Below are positions 1 to 9,004 of a DNA stretch of 38,321 nucleotides, in pieces. The DNA is taken from NCBI GenBank assembly GCA_050747825.1, contig JBOGJG010000285.1, positions 1 through 38,321 of the forward strand, written 5' to 3'. Position 1 is the stretch's first letter, and every line of letters begins with the position of its first letter. The DNA comes from JBOGJG01 sp050747825 (GTDB lineage Bacteria > Acidobacteriota > UBA6911 > RPQK01 > JBOGJG01). A model generated the notes under the pieces. The model worked only from the letters and a program-made list of their open reading frames with translations. It searched no databases and was not told where the DNA came from. A program made the translations under genes and the position numbers.

Positions 1-181
1 GGCTCGCTGCGCTCGCCGTGGTGAGTCGCAGTCAACCAAGCTAATCGAAACGGTCGTTATAGTTTCTGAGACCCAGTACGTAACCCGCCACCCGCCACCG
101 CGAGCGCAGCGAGCCCGCCACCGCGAGCGCAGCGAGCCCGCCACCCGCCACCGCGAGCGCAGCGAGCCCGCCACCTGCCAC
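1..181. repeat. GC-rich minisatellite with an inverted copy, 3' of ilvB
   Basis: A 23-base unit beginning CCCGCCACC and ending CGCAGCGAG occurs at 91-113, 114-136 and 144-166. It is interspersed with 7-base partial units (CCCGCCA) at 84-90, 137-143 and 167-173. Bases 1-16 are the exact reverse complement of bases 100-115, so the locus has an inverted arm 60-80 bases away. The array abuts the ilvB stop codon at 182, and no small-subunit gene (ilvN) starts within these 181 bases. The CCCGCCAC word also builds the inverted repeat at 32615-32703. It may fold as a transcript-end hairpin, but there is no T-run typical of an intrinsic terminator. Confidence 0.85.
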
Positions 182-1915
182 TTACTCCTCGTAAATCGTG
201 TCGGCGAAGCTGCGGCCGGACGGGATCATGGGCAGGACGTGCTCGGTGAAGGGTACGATTACGTCCAGCAGGTAGGGCGAGTCTGCGGCCAACATTTCCT
301 CCAGGGCCTCGGGGACTTCTTCTTTCCGGGTAATCCGGCGCGCGGGAACGTTGAAGCCCCTGGCGATTGACACAAAATCGGGATATATCGCCTTGGGGTC
401 GCGCGGATCGCCGATGAAGGTATGGGCCCGATTGCTTTCATAAAACCGATCTTCCCACTGAACGACCATTCCCAGGTGCTGGTTGTTGAGAATGAGCGCC
501 TTGGCGGCAATGTTCTCGGCATAGGCAGTCGCCAGTTCCTGGATGTTCATGACAAAACTGCCGTCTCCATCGATATCGATCACGTGCCAGTCCGGACGTC
601 CCAGCTTGGCTCCCAGGGCAGCCGGATAACCGAAACCCATGGCTCCCAGCCCGGCCGAAGTGAGCATCGTGCGTGGATAGATGAACTTGAAATACTGAGC
701 GGCCCACATCTGATGTTGTCCCACGCCGGTGGTGATAAGCGCCTTTCCCTGGGTCTTCTCCGAGAGCTGTTCCAGGACATATTGGGGCCGGATGTGATCT
801 CCGTCGGTGCGGTATCGAAAAGGCTTGCTTTGCCTAACGTCCAACAACTCCCTGACCCAATCCGAGTAGTCCTTCGTCTCCAGCTTGATTTCATTGAGCT
901 GCTCGAGCGCATAGCGCAGGTCGCTGGTCACCGGAACATGCGCGACCTTAATCTTGTTGATTTCAGACGAGTCCACATCGACGTGAACGATTTCTCCGTG
1001 CTTGGCAAAGTCTTCGACTTTGCCGGTGACCCGATCGTCGAAGCGGACACCGAAGGCCAGCAGCAGGTCGGCATGTGCCACTGCATAATTGGCGTAAACG
1101 GCCCCGTGCATCCCCAGCATGTCAAAGCAAAGCGGGTGCGTGGCCGGCACCGAGCCCAGTCCCAGCACAGTGGTGACGATCGGGATTCCGGTCTTATCCA
1201 CAAACCGGCGCAGAGCTTCCGAGGCGTTGCCGCAAATGACACCGTTGCCGGCGTAAATAATCGGCTTGCGCGCCTTTCGAATGGCCCTGACGATTTGCTC
1301 AATCTCGCGGACACCGGCCTGCACGTTCGGACGGTAGCTTCGCAGCTTCACATCTCTGGGCCACTCCGGGACACAGGAGGACTGCTGAACATCTTTGGGG
1401 ATGTCAACCAGTACGGGACCAGGACGTCCCGTGGAAGCAATATGGAAGGCTTCTTTAATCACCCGGGGCAGGTCCTCGACATGCTGCACCAGGTAGTTGT
1501 GCTTGGTGATGGGACGCGTCACTCCGACAATGTCGGTTTCCTGAAAAGCGTCTTTGCCGATCATCGCCTGGGGAACCTGGCCGGTAATCGCCACCAAAGG
1601 CACCGAGTCCATCTTGGCGTCGGCGATTCCAGTGATGAGGTTGGTGGCGCCTGGTCCGGAAGTGGCGAGTACGACTCCTACCTTTCCGGTGGCCTTGGCG
1701 TATCCCTCGGCGGCAAACACCGCGCCCTGCTCGTGGCGAGGCAGCACAACCCGAAGATTGCGCTCGCTACCGACGCGAGTGAGTGCCTGATGAATTTCCA
1801 TGGAGGCCCCCCCGGGATATCCGAAAATCACCTCGACTCCCTCACGGATGAGGGCTTCGACCACGATTTGGGACCCCTTCAAAACGTCTTTTCCGGTCCC
1901 GACTTCTGCTCTCAT
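182..1915 (-). CDS. ilvB: Acetolactate synthase large (catalytic) subunit
   Basis: ThDP-dependent cytoplasmic enzyme that condenses two pyruvates, or pyruvate with 2-oxobutyrate, in valine, leucine and isoleucine synthesis. The 577 residues match the usual length of the large subunit. The N-terminal ThDP domain has the FGYPGGA motif near residue 31, the catalytic glutamate in RHEQGA (E62) and the TSGPGATNL stretch. The C-terminal domain has the ThDP/Mg motif GDGSF followed by NIQELATA. The ATG at 1915 is 25 bases from the start of the divergent dehydratase-like gene. No ilvN or ilvC partner is visible; downstream is repeat DNA and then the window edge. Family assignment is secure. Other ThDP enzymes such as glyoxylate carboligase are less likely, given the fit to the anabolic large-subunit sequence. 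Confidence 0.95.
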   Translation of the reverse strand: MRAEVGTGKDVLKGSQIVVEALIREGVEVIFGYPGGASMEIHQALTRVGSERNLRVVLPRHEQGAVFAAEGYAKATGKVGVVLATSGPGATNLITGIADAKMDSVPLVAITGQVPQAMIGKDAFQETDIVGVTRPITKHNYLVQHVEDLPRVIKEAFHIASTGRPGPVLVDIPKDVQQSSCVPEWPRDVKLRSYRPNVQAGVREIEQIVRAIRKARKPIIYAGNGVICGNASEALRRFVDKTGIPIVTTVLGLGSVPATHPLCFDMLGMHGAVYANYAVAHADLLLAFGVRFDDRVTGKVEDFAKHGEIVHVDVDSSEINKIKVAHVPVTSDLRYALEQLNEIKLETKDYSDWVRELLDVRQSKPFRYRTDGDHIRPQYVLEQLSEKTQGKALITTGVGQHQMWAAQYFKFIYPRTMLTSAGLGAMGFGYPAALGAKLGRPDWHVIDIDGDGSFVMNIQELATAYAENIAAKALILNNQHLGMVVQWEDRFYESNRAHTFIGDPRDPKAIYPDFVSIARGFNVPARRITRKEEVPEALEEMLAADSPYLLDVIVPFTEHVLPMIPSGRSFADTIYEE

Positions 1916-1940
1916 GGTCCCTTATATTACACTACCGCGA

Positions 1941-3215
1941 ATGAAAATCTCGTCGGTCAGCTCCTGTGTCATCGAGGCGAACTACGACTGGACTATTATC
2001 AAGGTAATTACGGACGAAGGAATCACGGGATATGGCGAGGCTTTTTTCGCCCCCGGTTTGAGCTCCACGATTCGAGAATTTCGTCCCATTCTGGAAGGGG
2101 AAGATCCCCGTGATATCGATCGGCTGTGCCGAAAGATGAGAACCTCCGGTATGGCAGCCGGCGCCTGGGGCATGGTCCATCATGCCGTCTCCGGCATTGA
2201 GGCGGCCCTGCTGGACATCCTGGGGAAGAAGTTTGGTATTCCTCTTTATCAGTTCCTGGGCGGCAAGTATCGATCCAGAGTTCGGATATACGCGGACTGC
2301 CATGGCGGCTCTGGTCTGGAAAGCCTTTCTCCGGTATTGATCCCCAGATCGCCATCCTGGGCCAAGTCGGAAGAGGAACTGACTGCCGGCCGGAATACGC
2401 GGGAATCACAAGCCGTGGATCTTCGCATGAAATACCATGGAGTGGCCGGTGAGTGCGAGATCTTCGAGCCCCAACAATATGCGCAGCGGGCCCGCGAGAT
2501 GGCAGAGCGCGGATTCACCGCCCTCAAATTTGACGTCGATGTCCCCAACCCCTATTCGCTCGATGAATACAACCGCGCTTTAACCTCCCGCGAAATCGAA
2601 TACATGGCAAGTCTGGCCAGGGCCGCCGGCGAAGCAGTGGGGGATGAGGTCGAAGTGGCGATTGACTGCCACTGGAATTTCAATGTCAATGACATCCTAC
2701 GTTTTGCCTGGGAATGCGAAGATCTTGACCTGCTCTGGCTGGAAGATCCCATCCCCCCGGAAAATGTGAGCGCTCTGCGCCAGGTCACGCAGTCTACGCG
2801 GACGCCCATCGCCAGCGGTGAAAATCACTATGGCCGCCAGCAGTTTCGTGACCTGCTGGAGGCTGAGGCCCTCAATATCGCCGCGCCCGACCTGCAGAAA
2901 GTGGGCGGACTTCTGGAAGGCCGGCGCATTGCCGACCTGGCCGATATGCATTACGTCAATATTGCGCCCCATAATATTTCCAGCCCTATCGGCACCATGG
3001 CTTCCGTACATTTCTGTGCCGCCATTCCCAATTTTCTGTGCCTGGAGTGGCACGCCGCCAGCGTTCCCTTCTTCGACAAGCTGGTCAAGGCGGGCGAGGG
3101 TCCCTTGATTCAGGACGGCTACATCACAGTACCCGAGCGGCCGGGGCTGGGAATCGAGCTGGACGAAGAGGTGGCCTACGAGTACCGTAAGAGATCGGAG
3201 GCGTTCTTTGAGTGA
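1941..3215 (+). CDS. Mandelate racemase/muconate lactonizing-type sugar-acid dehydratase
   Basis: Enolase-superfamily protein of 424 residues with an N-terminal capping domain (about 1-125) and a TIM barrel. Visible barrel residues are K196 in ALKFD, metal ligands D242 (AIDCHW), E268 (LEDP) and E294 (SGEN), then H344 (APHN) and E369 (LEWH). These fit proton abstraction alpha to a carboxylate, as in aldonate/aldarate dehydratases. The substrate (gluconate, galactonate, fuconate or similar) cannot be read from sequence. The start is taken at ATG 1941 because reading further upstream runs into ilvB; no Shine-Dalgarno precedes it. It overlaps the next SDR gene by 8 bases, a pairing seen in non-phosphorylative sugar-acid pathways. 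The insertion around residues 120-165 (HGGSG to RMKYHG) fits the dehydratase subgroups better than muconate cycloisomerases. Confidence 0.85.
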   Translation: MKISSVSSCVIEANYDWTIIKVITDEGITGYGEAFFAPGLSSTIREFRPILEGEDPRDIDRLCRKMRTSGMAAGAWGMVHHAVSGIEAALLDILGKKFGIPLYQFLGGKYRSRVRIYADCHGGSGLESLSPVLIPRSPSWAKSEEELTAGRNTRESQAVDLRMKYHGVAGECEIFEPQQYAQRAREMAERGFTALKFDVDVPNPYSLDEYNRALTSREIEYMASLARAAGEAVGDEVEVAIDCHWNFNVNDILRFAWECEDLDLLWLEDPIPPENVSALRQVTQSTRTPIASGENHYGRQQFRDLLEAEALNIAAPDLQKVGGLLEGRRIADLADMHYVNIAPHNISSPIGTMASVHFCAAIPNFLCLEWHAASVPFFDKLVKAGEGPLIQDGYITVPERPGLGIELDEEVAYEYRKRSEAFFE

Positions 3216-3975
3216 GTTGCGGCTGAAAGACAAAAACACCATCATCACCGGAGCCGCAGTGGGAATCGGCGCCAGCTCGGCCCGACTGTTCGCCGCCCAA
3301 GGAGCGGCCGTGGTAGCGGTCGATCTCGACGAAGACCGCGTTCAGAGCGTCGCCCGGTCCATCCAGGAGCAAGGCTTTCGGTGCCACGCCCTAAGAGCCG
3401 ACGTTTCCAGGGAAGAGGATTGCCGAAAGGTTATTGAGTGGAGCTCACGGGAATTGGGAAGCCTGGAAGTGCTCTTCAACAATGCGGGGGTGGTTCACCA
3501 GGGCCGTCTGATTGACGCCAGCGAAGAGGACTGGAAGCAGGCCCTGGACGTCAACGTCAAGAGCATGTTCTGGATGTGCAAGTACGCGGTCCCGCTAATG
3601 CTGCGCGGCAAGGCCGGCAGCATCGTGAATATGTCCTCGGTGGCGGGAGTGGCGGGCATACTGGAGCGCGGTGTTTATTCGGTTTCCAAAGCCGCGGCTG
3701 TCGGCCTGACGCTAAGCCTGGCCATGGATCATGTGAAAGACGGCATCCGCGCCAACTGCATCTGTCCGGCCACGGTGGATACGCCCTCTCTGCGCGCACG
3801 AATAGCCATGGCCGAGAACCCCGAGAAGGCGCGGGTAGCCTTTCTGGCCCGCCAGCCTATGGGGCGAATCGGCACCCCCGAAGAGATTGCGGCTCTCGCT
3901 CTCTATCTCGCTTCCGATGAGTCCGCCTATATGACCGGGCAGGCCCTGGTCGTGGACGGGGGCATGAAGCTGTGA
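3208..3975 (+). CDS. SDR-family NAD(P)-dependent dehydrogenase, probably a 2-keto-3-deoxy sugar-acid or sugar dehydrogenase
   Basis: Classical 255-residue short-chain dehydrogenase with a Rossmann fold. The nucleotide-binding TGAAVGIG is at 14-21, D39 after the second strand suggests NAD preference, NNAG is at 91-94, and the catalytic set is S143/S144, Y157 and K161 (YSVSK). The C-terminal MTGQALVVDGGMKL is typical of the family. The TTG at 3208 is preferred because GGAGGC lies 5 bases upstream and the reading begins directly with the first beta strand. The 8-base overlap with the dehydratase-like gene argues for translational coupling and a shared pathway. By analogy with L-fuconate and L-rhamnonate pathways it may oxidise the 2-keto-3-deoxy acid made by its neighbour; this is inference. 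Confidence 0.88.
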   Translation: MSELRLKDKNTIITGAAVGIGASSARLFAAQGAAVVAVDLDEDRVQSVARSIQEQGFRCHALRADVSREEDCRKVIEWSSRELGSLEVLFNNAGVVHQGRLIDASEEDWKQALDVNVKSMFWMCKYAVPLMLRGKAGSIVNMSSVAGVAGILERGVYSVSKAAAVGLTLSLAMDHVKDGIRANCICPATVDTPSLRARIAMAENPEKARVAFLARQPMGRIGTPEEIAALALYLASDESAYMTGQALVVDGGMKL

Positions 3976-3989
3976 GGGTTTTCCCCCAG

Positions 3990-4023
3990 TATGCATTTTT
4001 TAGCGTATAATATGCATTTTTTT
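3990..4023. promoter_or_regulatory. Direct repeat TATGCATTTTTT, two copies 21 bases apart, candidate operator
   Basis: TATGCATTTTTT at 3990-4001 recurs at 4011-4022. Start-to-start spacing is 21 bases, two helical turns, so both copies face the same side of the helix. Each contains the palindrome ATGCAT. The pair lies in the 109-base gap between the SDR stop and the TonB receptor, immediately upstream of a TTGACA hexamer. A regulator site or UP-element-like AT-rich sequence is inferred. Confidence 0.4.
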
Positions 4024-4026
4024 AAC

Positions 4027-4056
4027 TTGACACTGAACTGAAACCGCTGTTACTGT
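4027..4056 (+). promoter_or_regulatory. Candidate sigma70-type promoter of the first TonB receptor
   Basis: A perfect -35 hexamer TTGACA (4027-4032) is followed after 18 bases by a weak -10, TACTGT (4051-4056). Transcription would begin near 4063, about 20 bases before the AAGGAG and ATG at 4085. A separate TATAAT at 4006-4011 has no convincing -35 partner. Confidence 0.4.
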
Positions 4057-4084
4057 TGGTTCGCCTAGGCTCTTAAGGAGATGT

Positions 4085-7000
4085 ATGTTCAAAGCGTTAT
4101 CTCACTTCTTTTTGAACGGTCTTGATTTTTCTAATCGTCCTTCTAATCGTCCGAATCGTCCGATGGAGGGCAATATGCACACCGTATATCTCAGACGGAT
4201 TTTACTCGGTCTCTTTGTTTTCCTAGCCGCGACATACATGTCGGAGGCCCTGCTGGCCCAGACCGCCTCTCTGCAGGGGACCGTCCTCGATCCGCAGGAG
4301 CGGGCAGTTCCCGGCGCCGACGTGACGCTCATCCAGGCGGAGACGGGCACCGAGCGGGTCACGGTCAGTGACGATCAGGGCGGCTTCGTTTTTGCGCAGG
4401 TCACTCCCGGGGCTTACAGCCTGAGAGCCGAGCTGCCCGGGTTTAAGACGGTAGTCACTGAAAATGTCAACTTGCGAGTGGATACGGCGACCACCATCGA
4501 TGTGCAATTCACCGAACTGGGCCAGGTTTCAGAGATCGTGACAGTGACGGGTGAAGCGGAACTGCTGAATAAGACAGATGCCACCATCGGAAATGTCCTG
4601 ACTCCAACGCAAATCAGCCGCCTTCCTTTAGAAAATCGGAATGTAGCTAATTTGCTTAGTCTGCAACCCGCAATTACGCGAGAGGGTTATGTGGCGGGGG
4701 CGCGTTCAGACCAGTCTAATCTGACGCTGGACGGTATTGACGTCAATGAGCAGCAGACGGGAGCGCTCACGACGGTGCTGCGTGTCACGCCCGCTTCCGT
4801 CCAGGAATTTCGAGTGACGACCGCCAATCCGAATGCCACTCATGGGCGCTCCGCAGGGGCTCAAATTTCATTTGTTACCAAGAGTGGAACGAACGATTTT
4901 CACGGCGGGCTCTACTACAGTCATCGAAATACGGCTACCACAGCCAATAATTTTTTTAACAATCGAGTCGAAGGAGATCCGGACAATGACGGCGAGCCCG
5001 GTCTTGCTCGTCCGGCCCTGCTTCGCCACCTGTTCGGCGGCTCGGTAGGCGGACCCATTAGTCAGGATAAAGTCTTTTTCTTTTTTAACTACGAAGGCCG
5101 CAAGGATCGAAAGCAGGAGAGCGTTCTGCGTTTCGTGCCTTTGCCCAGCTTGGGACAGGGTCAGGTCAAATACGAAAATACTTCCGGGGAGATCGTCACA
5201 CTTGGTCCGGATGAACTGAATGCGATTTATCCAGTGGGCGTTAACCCGCTGGCTATCGAAGCATTGGCGGCGGCGGCGGCACGTTATCCGGCTAATGACA
5301 CGGGCGAGGGAGATGGACTCAATACCGGTGGCTTCCGCTTTAATGCCCCGTTGCCTTTGGACTGGAACACTTACACGGCCAAAATTGATTTCAATTTGAG
5401 CAGCGAGCATCAGTTCTTCGTCCGGGGCAACTATCAGTGGGACCACGAATCCTTTGCCCCGCAGTTTCCGGATACTCCGGCGCCCACCTTCTGGAACCAT
5501 CCTGCGGGAGTGGCCGCCGTTCATACCTGGACGCCGGCTTCAAATGTCGTCAACCAGTTCCGCTACGGCCTTACCCGCCAGGCTTTTTCGTCGCAGGGAG
5601 ATTCGGACCAGAACCTGATTTTTTTCCGATTCGTGTTTGAGCCGCTGGATTTCTCGAGAACTCTCAGCCGGGTCACGCCCGTTCATAATTTCGTTAACGA
5701 TCTTTCGTGGGTAAAGGGAAAACACAGCTTGCAGTTGGGCACCAACATTCGCGTGATTCGAAATCAGAGGGACTCATTCTCTAATTCCTATGATGAAGCC
5801 GTCACCAATCCTTCCTTCTACGATTTTTCAGGTGCCGTCGTATCCGATCCCATAGCGGATCTGGCGCCCGGCAGTGTGTCCGTCTACCAGAATGCGGCTA
5901 CGGCGGTCATCGGCCGATTTTCGCAGTATTCCGGCAATTACAATTTCGGGGCCGACGGCTCTCTGCTGGCGCCGGGAATATCCACCGCACGAGAATTTGC
6001 TACGGAGGAATATGAGTTTTACCTCCAGGACACCTGGAGAGTGCGCCAGGATCTCACCTTCACTTACGGCTTACGCTTTGGCTACTCCGCTCCGGTTTAC
6101 GAGAGCAGCGGCTTCCAGGTCAAGCCGACCACCAGCCTGGGAAGATATTTCGAACAGCGAGTGGCCAGCTCTGAACAGGGAACTCCCTTTAACGATTTGA
6201 TCACGGTCGATCGCGCCGGACCTTTTTACGATAGCCCGGGCTGGTACGAAAGCGAGTGGGATTTTGCTCCGCGCCTTGCGGCCGCCTGGAGCCCCAGCGC
6301 CGACAGCGGCTTCTTGAGAGCTTTGTTGGGTGATTCAGGCCAGACCGTAATCCGAGGCGGATTTGCCATGCTCTACGATCGAATCGGCAGTGCCCTGGCG
6401 GTGAGTTACGATCTGAACAATGCCCTTGGATTTTCCTCCTCGGAGACCATTTCAGCCAACACCTTCAATGTCACCGATCGGCCGGCGCCGCCGTTCACCG
6501 GATTTGGCCAGGACGTGCGCTCGCTTCCGGGATTAAATGTGCCCGATAGCCTCGTTTTTCCTCTGACAGTCCCCGACGACGAGGCTCAGCGCATTGAAAT
6601 CGCACTGGACGACACTTTAACTTCTCCGGTCAATTACAATTGGGATGTGTCCTGGGGACGCGAACTGCCGGGTGGCCTTTTCTTTGAAGCCTCTTACCTC
6701 GGCCGCGCCGCTCGCGACCTGATGGCTACGCGCGACATCATGGCCCTCAACAACCTGGTCGATCCTCAGTCGGGCATGGACTGGTATACGGCGGCCGGTG
6801 AACTGGCGCAGTTGCGATTGGCCGATACTCCGTTTCAGGATGTCCCCTCACTACCTTTCTTCGAAAATCTCTTTCCCGAAATGTTTCCTTTTGGAAACGC
6901 GGTTTGTGGATACGAAGGGGAACTCAGTTCCACCCAGCAGACCTACTGCTTGGTTTCGCGGGTAGACGGTCTGGACATTCTGGATTGGACGTTCGTGCAG

Positions 7001-7876
7001 CTCCTTATAGATGATGATGGGATCGCCCCAAATATGTTCTTCCATCCTCAGTACGCGGCGCTGGCCGCCTGGAGCACGGTTGCCTACTCAGATTACCATG
7101 CCGGCGCTTTCACTCTTCGTGAGCGCTTCGGCCAAGATCTCACTGTAGATTTCAACTACACGTTGAGTAAATCCATGGACAACGCCTCCGGATTACAGAA
7201 CTCCGCTTTCTACAGTGCGATTATTCTGAATCCGCTGCGCCCGGACGACAATTATGCCGAGTCCGATTTCGATGTCCGCCATCTCATTAACGCCAACTGG
7301 TACTGGCACCTGCCCTTCGGCCGTGGACAGGCCCTCTTGCCTGACATTCACCCGGGCCTTGATGCGCTGCTGGGCGGGTGGGAATTCACAGGGATCTTGC
7401 GCTGGAATTCGGGACTTCCGGAGTTTAATCCTTTTGATCGTGCCCAATGGGCAACCAACTGGAACGTCCAGAGCAACGGTGTGAGGGTACGCGACCCGCG
7501 GGCCAATCCCAATAAAAGCGGCGACAATCCTAATTTCTGGGACGATCCGACCTTCGCCTACCAGAGCTATCGCAACGCGCTGCCTGGAGAAACCGGTGAT
7601 CGAAACGTCCTGCGCCGGCAGGGATTTGTTTCAGTGGATTTCGGATTGGCGAAAAGCTTCAGAATGCCCTACGCAGAAGATCACACCCTGAGATTTCGCT
7701 GGGAGATTTTCAATGTGACGAACACTCAGCGGTTGGGCGACATCCTGGGCACCCGTAACGGCCTGGGCCTGGGGATCGATCCGCAGGATGGCGAACCCCC
7801 GCCGACCTTCGGCAACATCAACGAGATCCAGGGCACGCCGCGCCTCATGCAGCTCGGCCTCAGCTATAATTTCTAG
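4085..7876 (+). CDS. Oar-like TonB-dependent outer-membrane receptor with carboxypeptidase-regulatory domain (1)
   Basis: Outer-membrane beta-barrel receptor of 1,263 residues, in the size class of Oar-like transporters of Acidobacteriota. After the signal peptide comes a carboxypeptidase-regulatory-like beta-sandwich (ASLQGTVLDPQ through PGFKTVV), a linker ending in EIVTVTG, then a plug domain (RLPLENRNVANLL, LDGIDVN) and a long barrel ending in the aromatic LGLSYNF. ATG 4085 has AAGGAG 4 bases upstream. A second ATG at 4175 has GGAGGG and begins a cleaner signal peptide (MHTVYLRRILLGLF), so the first 30 residues, containing NRP repeats, may be untranslated or cleaved. The substrate is unknown; the neighbourhood suggests plant or microbial saccharides. 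It ends 14 bases from the convergent TPR gene. Confidence 0.9.
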   Translation: MFKALSHFFLNGLDFSNRPSNRPNRPMEGNMHTVYLRRILLGLFVFLAATYMSEALLAQTASLQGTVLDPQERAVPGADVTLIQAETGTERVTVSDDQGGFVFAQVTPGAYSLRAELPGFKTVVTENVNLRVDTATTIDVQFTELGQVSEIVTVTGEAELLNKTDATIGNVLTPTQISRLPLENRNVANLLSLQPAITREGYVAGARSDQSNLTLDGIDVNEQQTGALTTVLRVTPASVQEFRVTTANPNATHGRSAGAQISFVTKSGTNDFHGGLYYSHRNTATTANNFFNNRVEGDPDNDGEPGLARPALLRHLFGGSVGGPISQDKVFFFFNYEGRKDRKQESVLRFVPLPSLGQGQVKYENTSGEIVTLGPDELNAIYPVGVNPLAIEALAAAAARYPANDTGEGDGLNTGGFRFNAPLPLDWNTYTAKIDFNLSSEHQFFVRGNYQWDHESFAPQFPDTPAPTFWNHPAGVAAVHTWTPASNVVNQFRYGLTRQAFSSQGDSDQNLIFFRFVFEPLDFSRTLSRVTPVHNFVNDLSWVKGKHSLQLGTNIRVIRNQRDSFSNSYDEAVTNPSFYDFSGAVVSDPIADLAPGSVSVYQNAATAVIGRFSQYSGNYNFGADGSLLAPGISTAREFATEEYEFYLQDTWRVRQDLTFTYGLRFGYSAPVYESSGFQVKPTTSLGRYFEQRVASSEQGTPFNDLITVDRAGPFYDSPGWYESEWDFAPRLAAAWSPSADSGFLRALLGDSGQTVIRGGFAMLYDRIGSALAVSYDLNNALGFSSSETISANTFNVTDRPAPPFTGFGQDVRSLPGLNVPDSLVFPLTVPDDEAQRIEIALDDTLTSPVNYNWDVSWGRELPGGLFFEASYLGRAARDLMATRDIMALNNLVDPQSGMDWYTAAGELAQLRLADTPFQDVPSLPFFENLFPEMFPFGNAVCGYEGELSSTQQTYCLVSRVDGLDILDWTFVQLLIDDDGIAPNMFFHPQYAALAAWSTVAYSDYHAGAFTLRERFGQDLTVDFNYTLSKSMDNASGLQNSAFYSAIILNPLRPDDNYAESDFDVRHLINANWYWHLPFGRGQALLPDIHPGLDALLGGWEFTGILRWNSGLPEFNPFDRAQWATNWNVQSNGVRVRDPRANPNKSGDNPNFWDDPTFAYQSYRNALPGETGDRNVLRRQGFVSVDFGLAKSFRMPYAEDHTLRFRWEIFNVTNTQRLGDILGTRNGLGLGIDPQDGEPPPTFGNINEIQGTPRLMQLGLSYNF
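4131..4161. repeat. Short tandem repeat AATCGTCC between two candidate start codons
   Basis: The word AATCGTCC occurs three times at 4133-4140, 4145-4152 and 4154-4161 (steps of 12 and 9 bases). It keeps the frame of the upstream ATG and encodes SNRPSNRPNRP. It separates the ATG at 4085 from the ATG at 4175. The steps are multiples of three, so copy-number change would not break the upstream frame. Confidence 0.75.
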
Positions 7877-7890
7877 CTCTGCCCAGCCAT

Positions 7891-9003
7891 TCAGTTGCGT
7901 GGCTCAGGCTTTTCGATACGGCTGATGGTCTGGCGGGCCCAGTCCGCATTTCGCCCCTGGGGTTGTGAAGCCAGGTAGCGCTTCAGGTGGGGCACGGCTT
8001 GGTCGTTAAGATTCACACCCAGATAGCATTGGGCCATGCGCAAATGTAATTGATGGTCAGTGGGCCGTCTCTGGGAGGCGTCCTGGAACATTTTTAAGGC
8101 CAGGACGAACTGCCCCAGGGCGCGGTATGACTCACCCAGAATCACCATCGTCTCGGCATTATCGGGCTCCAGGTCCAGAGCTTTCCGGAGCGGCTGCAGG
8201 CTCCGCTCGAAAGCCAATTCTTGCAGGTGAATGACTCCGAGATTGCGGTAGCTGACCGCGTATTCCGGCTTTAAGCTGATCGACTTCTCCAGCGCCTGGA
8301 CGGCCTGCTCCCGTTGTCCAAGGTGCAGGTACTGAACGGCCAGACTATTATAAGCCAGGTAAAAATCGGGATGAATCTCCAGCGACTTCTCGAGGTGTTT
8401 TATGGCCTTATCGTAATTCTGCTCCTGGCCCTCCTTCTCCGCTTTCTCCATTTCATCCATGGCTTTTTGGGGTACTGCCAGGATATCAGCAGGCACAGTA
8501 TGTTGCCCCATGCCGGGAAGGCCCGCTTTGCGGATTTCTTCCTCCAACAACTTTTCCACGTGCATCACCACGTGCGTGTCCATCTGCCCGAAGGTTCCTC
8601 CTTCTATTCTGACCTGCTGCTCGACGGGCTCAAATCCGGGACAGTCCAGCCTGAGAGTGTATTCACCTGGGGGAACTCCCCTGAACTCAAAAGTGCCTTC
8701 ATCTCGAACCACTTCCATCGCCCGATATCCCGAACTCCACCCAGTCAGATCCACTCTGGAGATATTGGGGATCTCGCGAACACCGATCGGCATCAATACC
8801 CGGCCCCGAATCGTGCCGGCGCGCTCGAAGCCGCGTTGCCGATCCTCGCTCCGTTCTCGCTCCGGGGGCGGCTGGGGCTGGTCGCCTTCAGAGGGCCGGT
8901 CCGGCGTAGTTGAGCCTCCGGAGCCGCCCTGCTGCTGGCCCAGGGCGTTGGGGATAGAGAAAACCAGACACAACAAGACGACACAGGCAAGAAATCGGTT
9001 CAT
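7891..9003 (-). CDS. Secreted TPR protein with carboxypeptidase-regulatory-like domain
   Basis: Exported 370-residue protein. Residues 1-22 (MNRFLACVVLL to NALG) are a signal peptide. A Gln/Gly/Pro-rich linker (23-60) leads to a carboxypeptidase-regulatory-like beta-sandwich (about 63-150, with GVPPGEYTLRLDCPGF). About five TPR units fill 185-350 (NYDKAIKHLEKSLEIHP and repeats). The start is placed at ATG 9003, not further upstream, because the signal peptide begins there and the upstream frame only translates a 12-base tandem repeat. GAGGTG lies 5 bases before this ATG. It is convergent with the TonB receptor and divergent from the DeoR gene. The role is unknown; the same sandwich domain in both TonB receptors suggests a periplasmic scaffold. 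Confidence 0.87.
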   Translation of the reverse strand: MNRFLACVVLLCLVFSIPNALGQQQGGSGGSTTPDRPSEGDQPQPPPERERSEDRQRGFERAGTIRGRVLMPIGVREIPNISRVDLTGWSSGYRAMEVVRDEGTFEFRGVPPGEYTLRLDCPGFEPVEQQVRIEGGTFGQMDTHVVMHVEKLLEEEIRKAGLPGMGQHTVPADILAVPQKAMDEMEKAEKEGQEQNYDKAIKHLEKSLEIHPDFYLAYNSLAVQYLHLGQREQAVQALEKSISLKPEYAVSYRNLGVIHLQELAFERSLQPLRKALDLEPDNAETMVILGESYRALGQFVLALKMFQDASQRRPTDHQLHLRMAQCYLGVNLNDQAVPHLKRYLASQPQGRNADWARQTISRIEKPEPRN

Positions 9004-9004
9004 T

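Noticed and set aside
84..181. Regular repeat array considered as a CRISPR
   Set aside because: Units are contiguous or joined by partial units; there are no unique spacers of constant length and no cas genes.
1916..1940. 25-base gap between ilvB and the dehydratase-like gene considered as a divergent promoter (TATATT at 1923-1928)
   Set aside because: No partner -35 hexamer is found at suitable spacing on either strand, so I do not call a promoter.
422..2113. 563-residue plus-strand reading opposite ilvB
   Set aside because: It lies antisense to a clear ilvB and its translation has no domain motifs; a shadow frame caused by codon bias.
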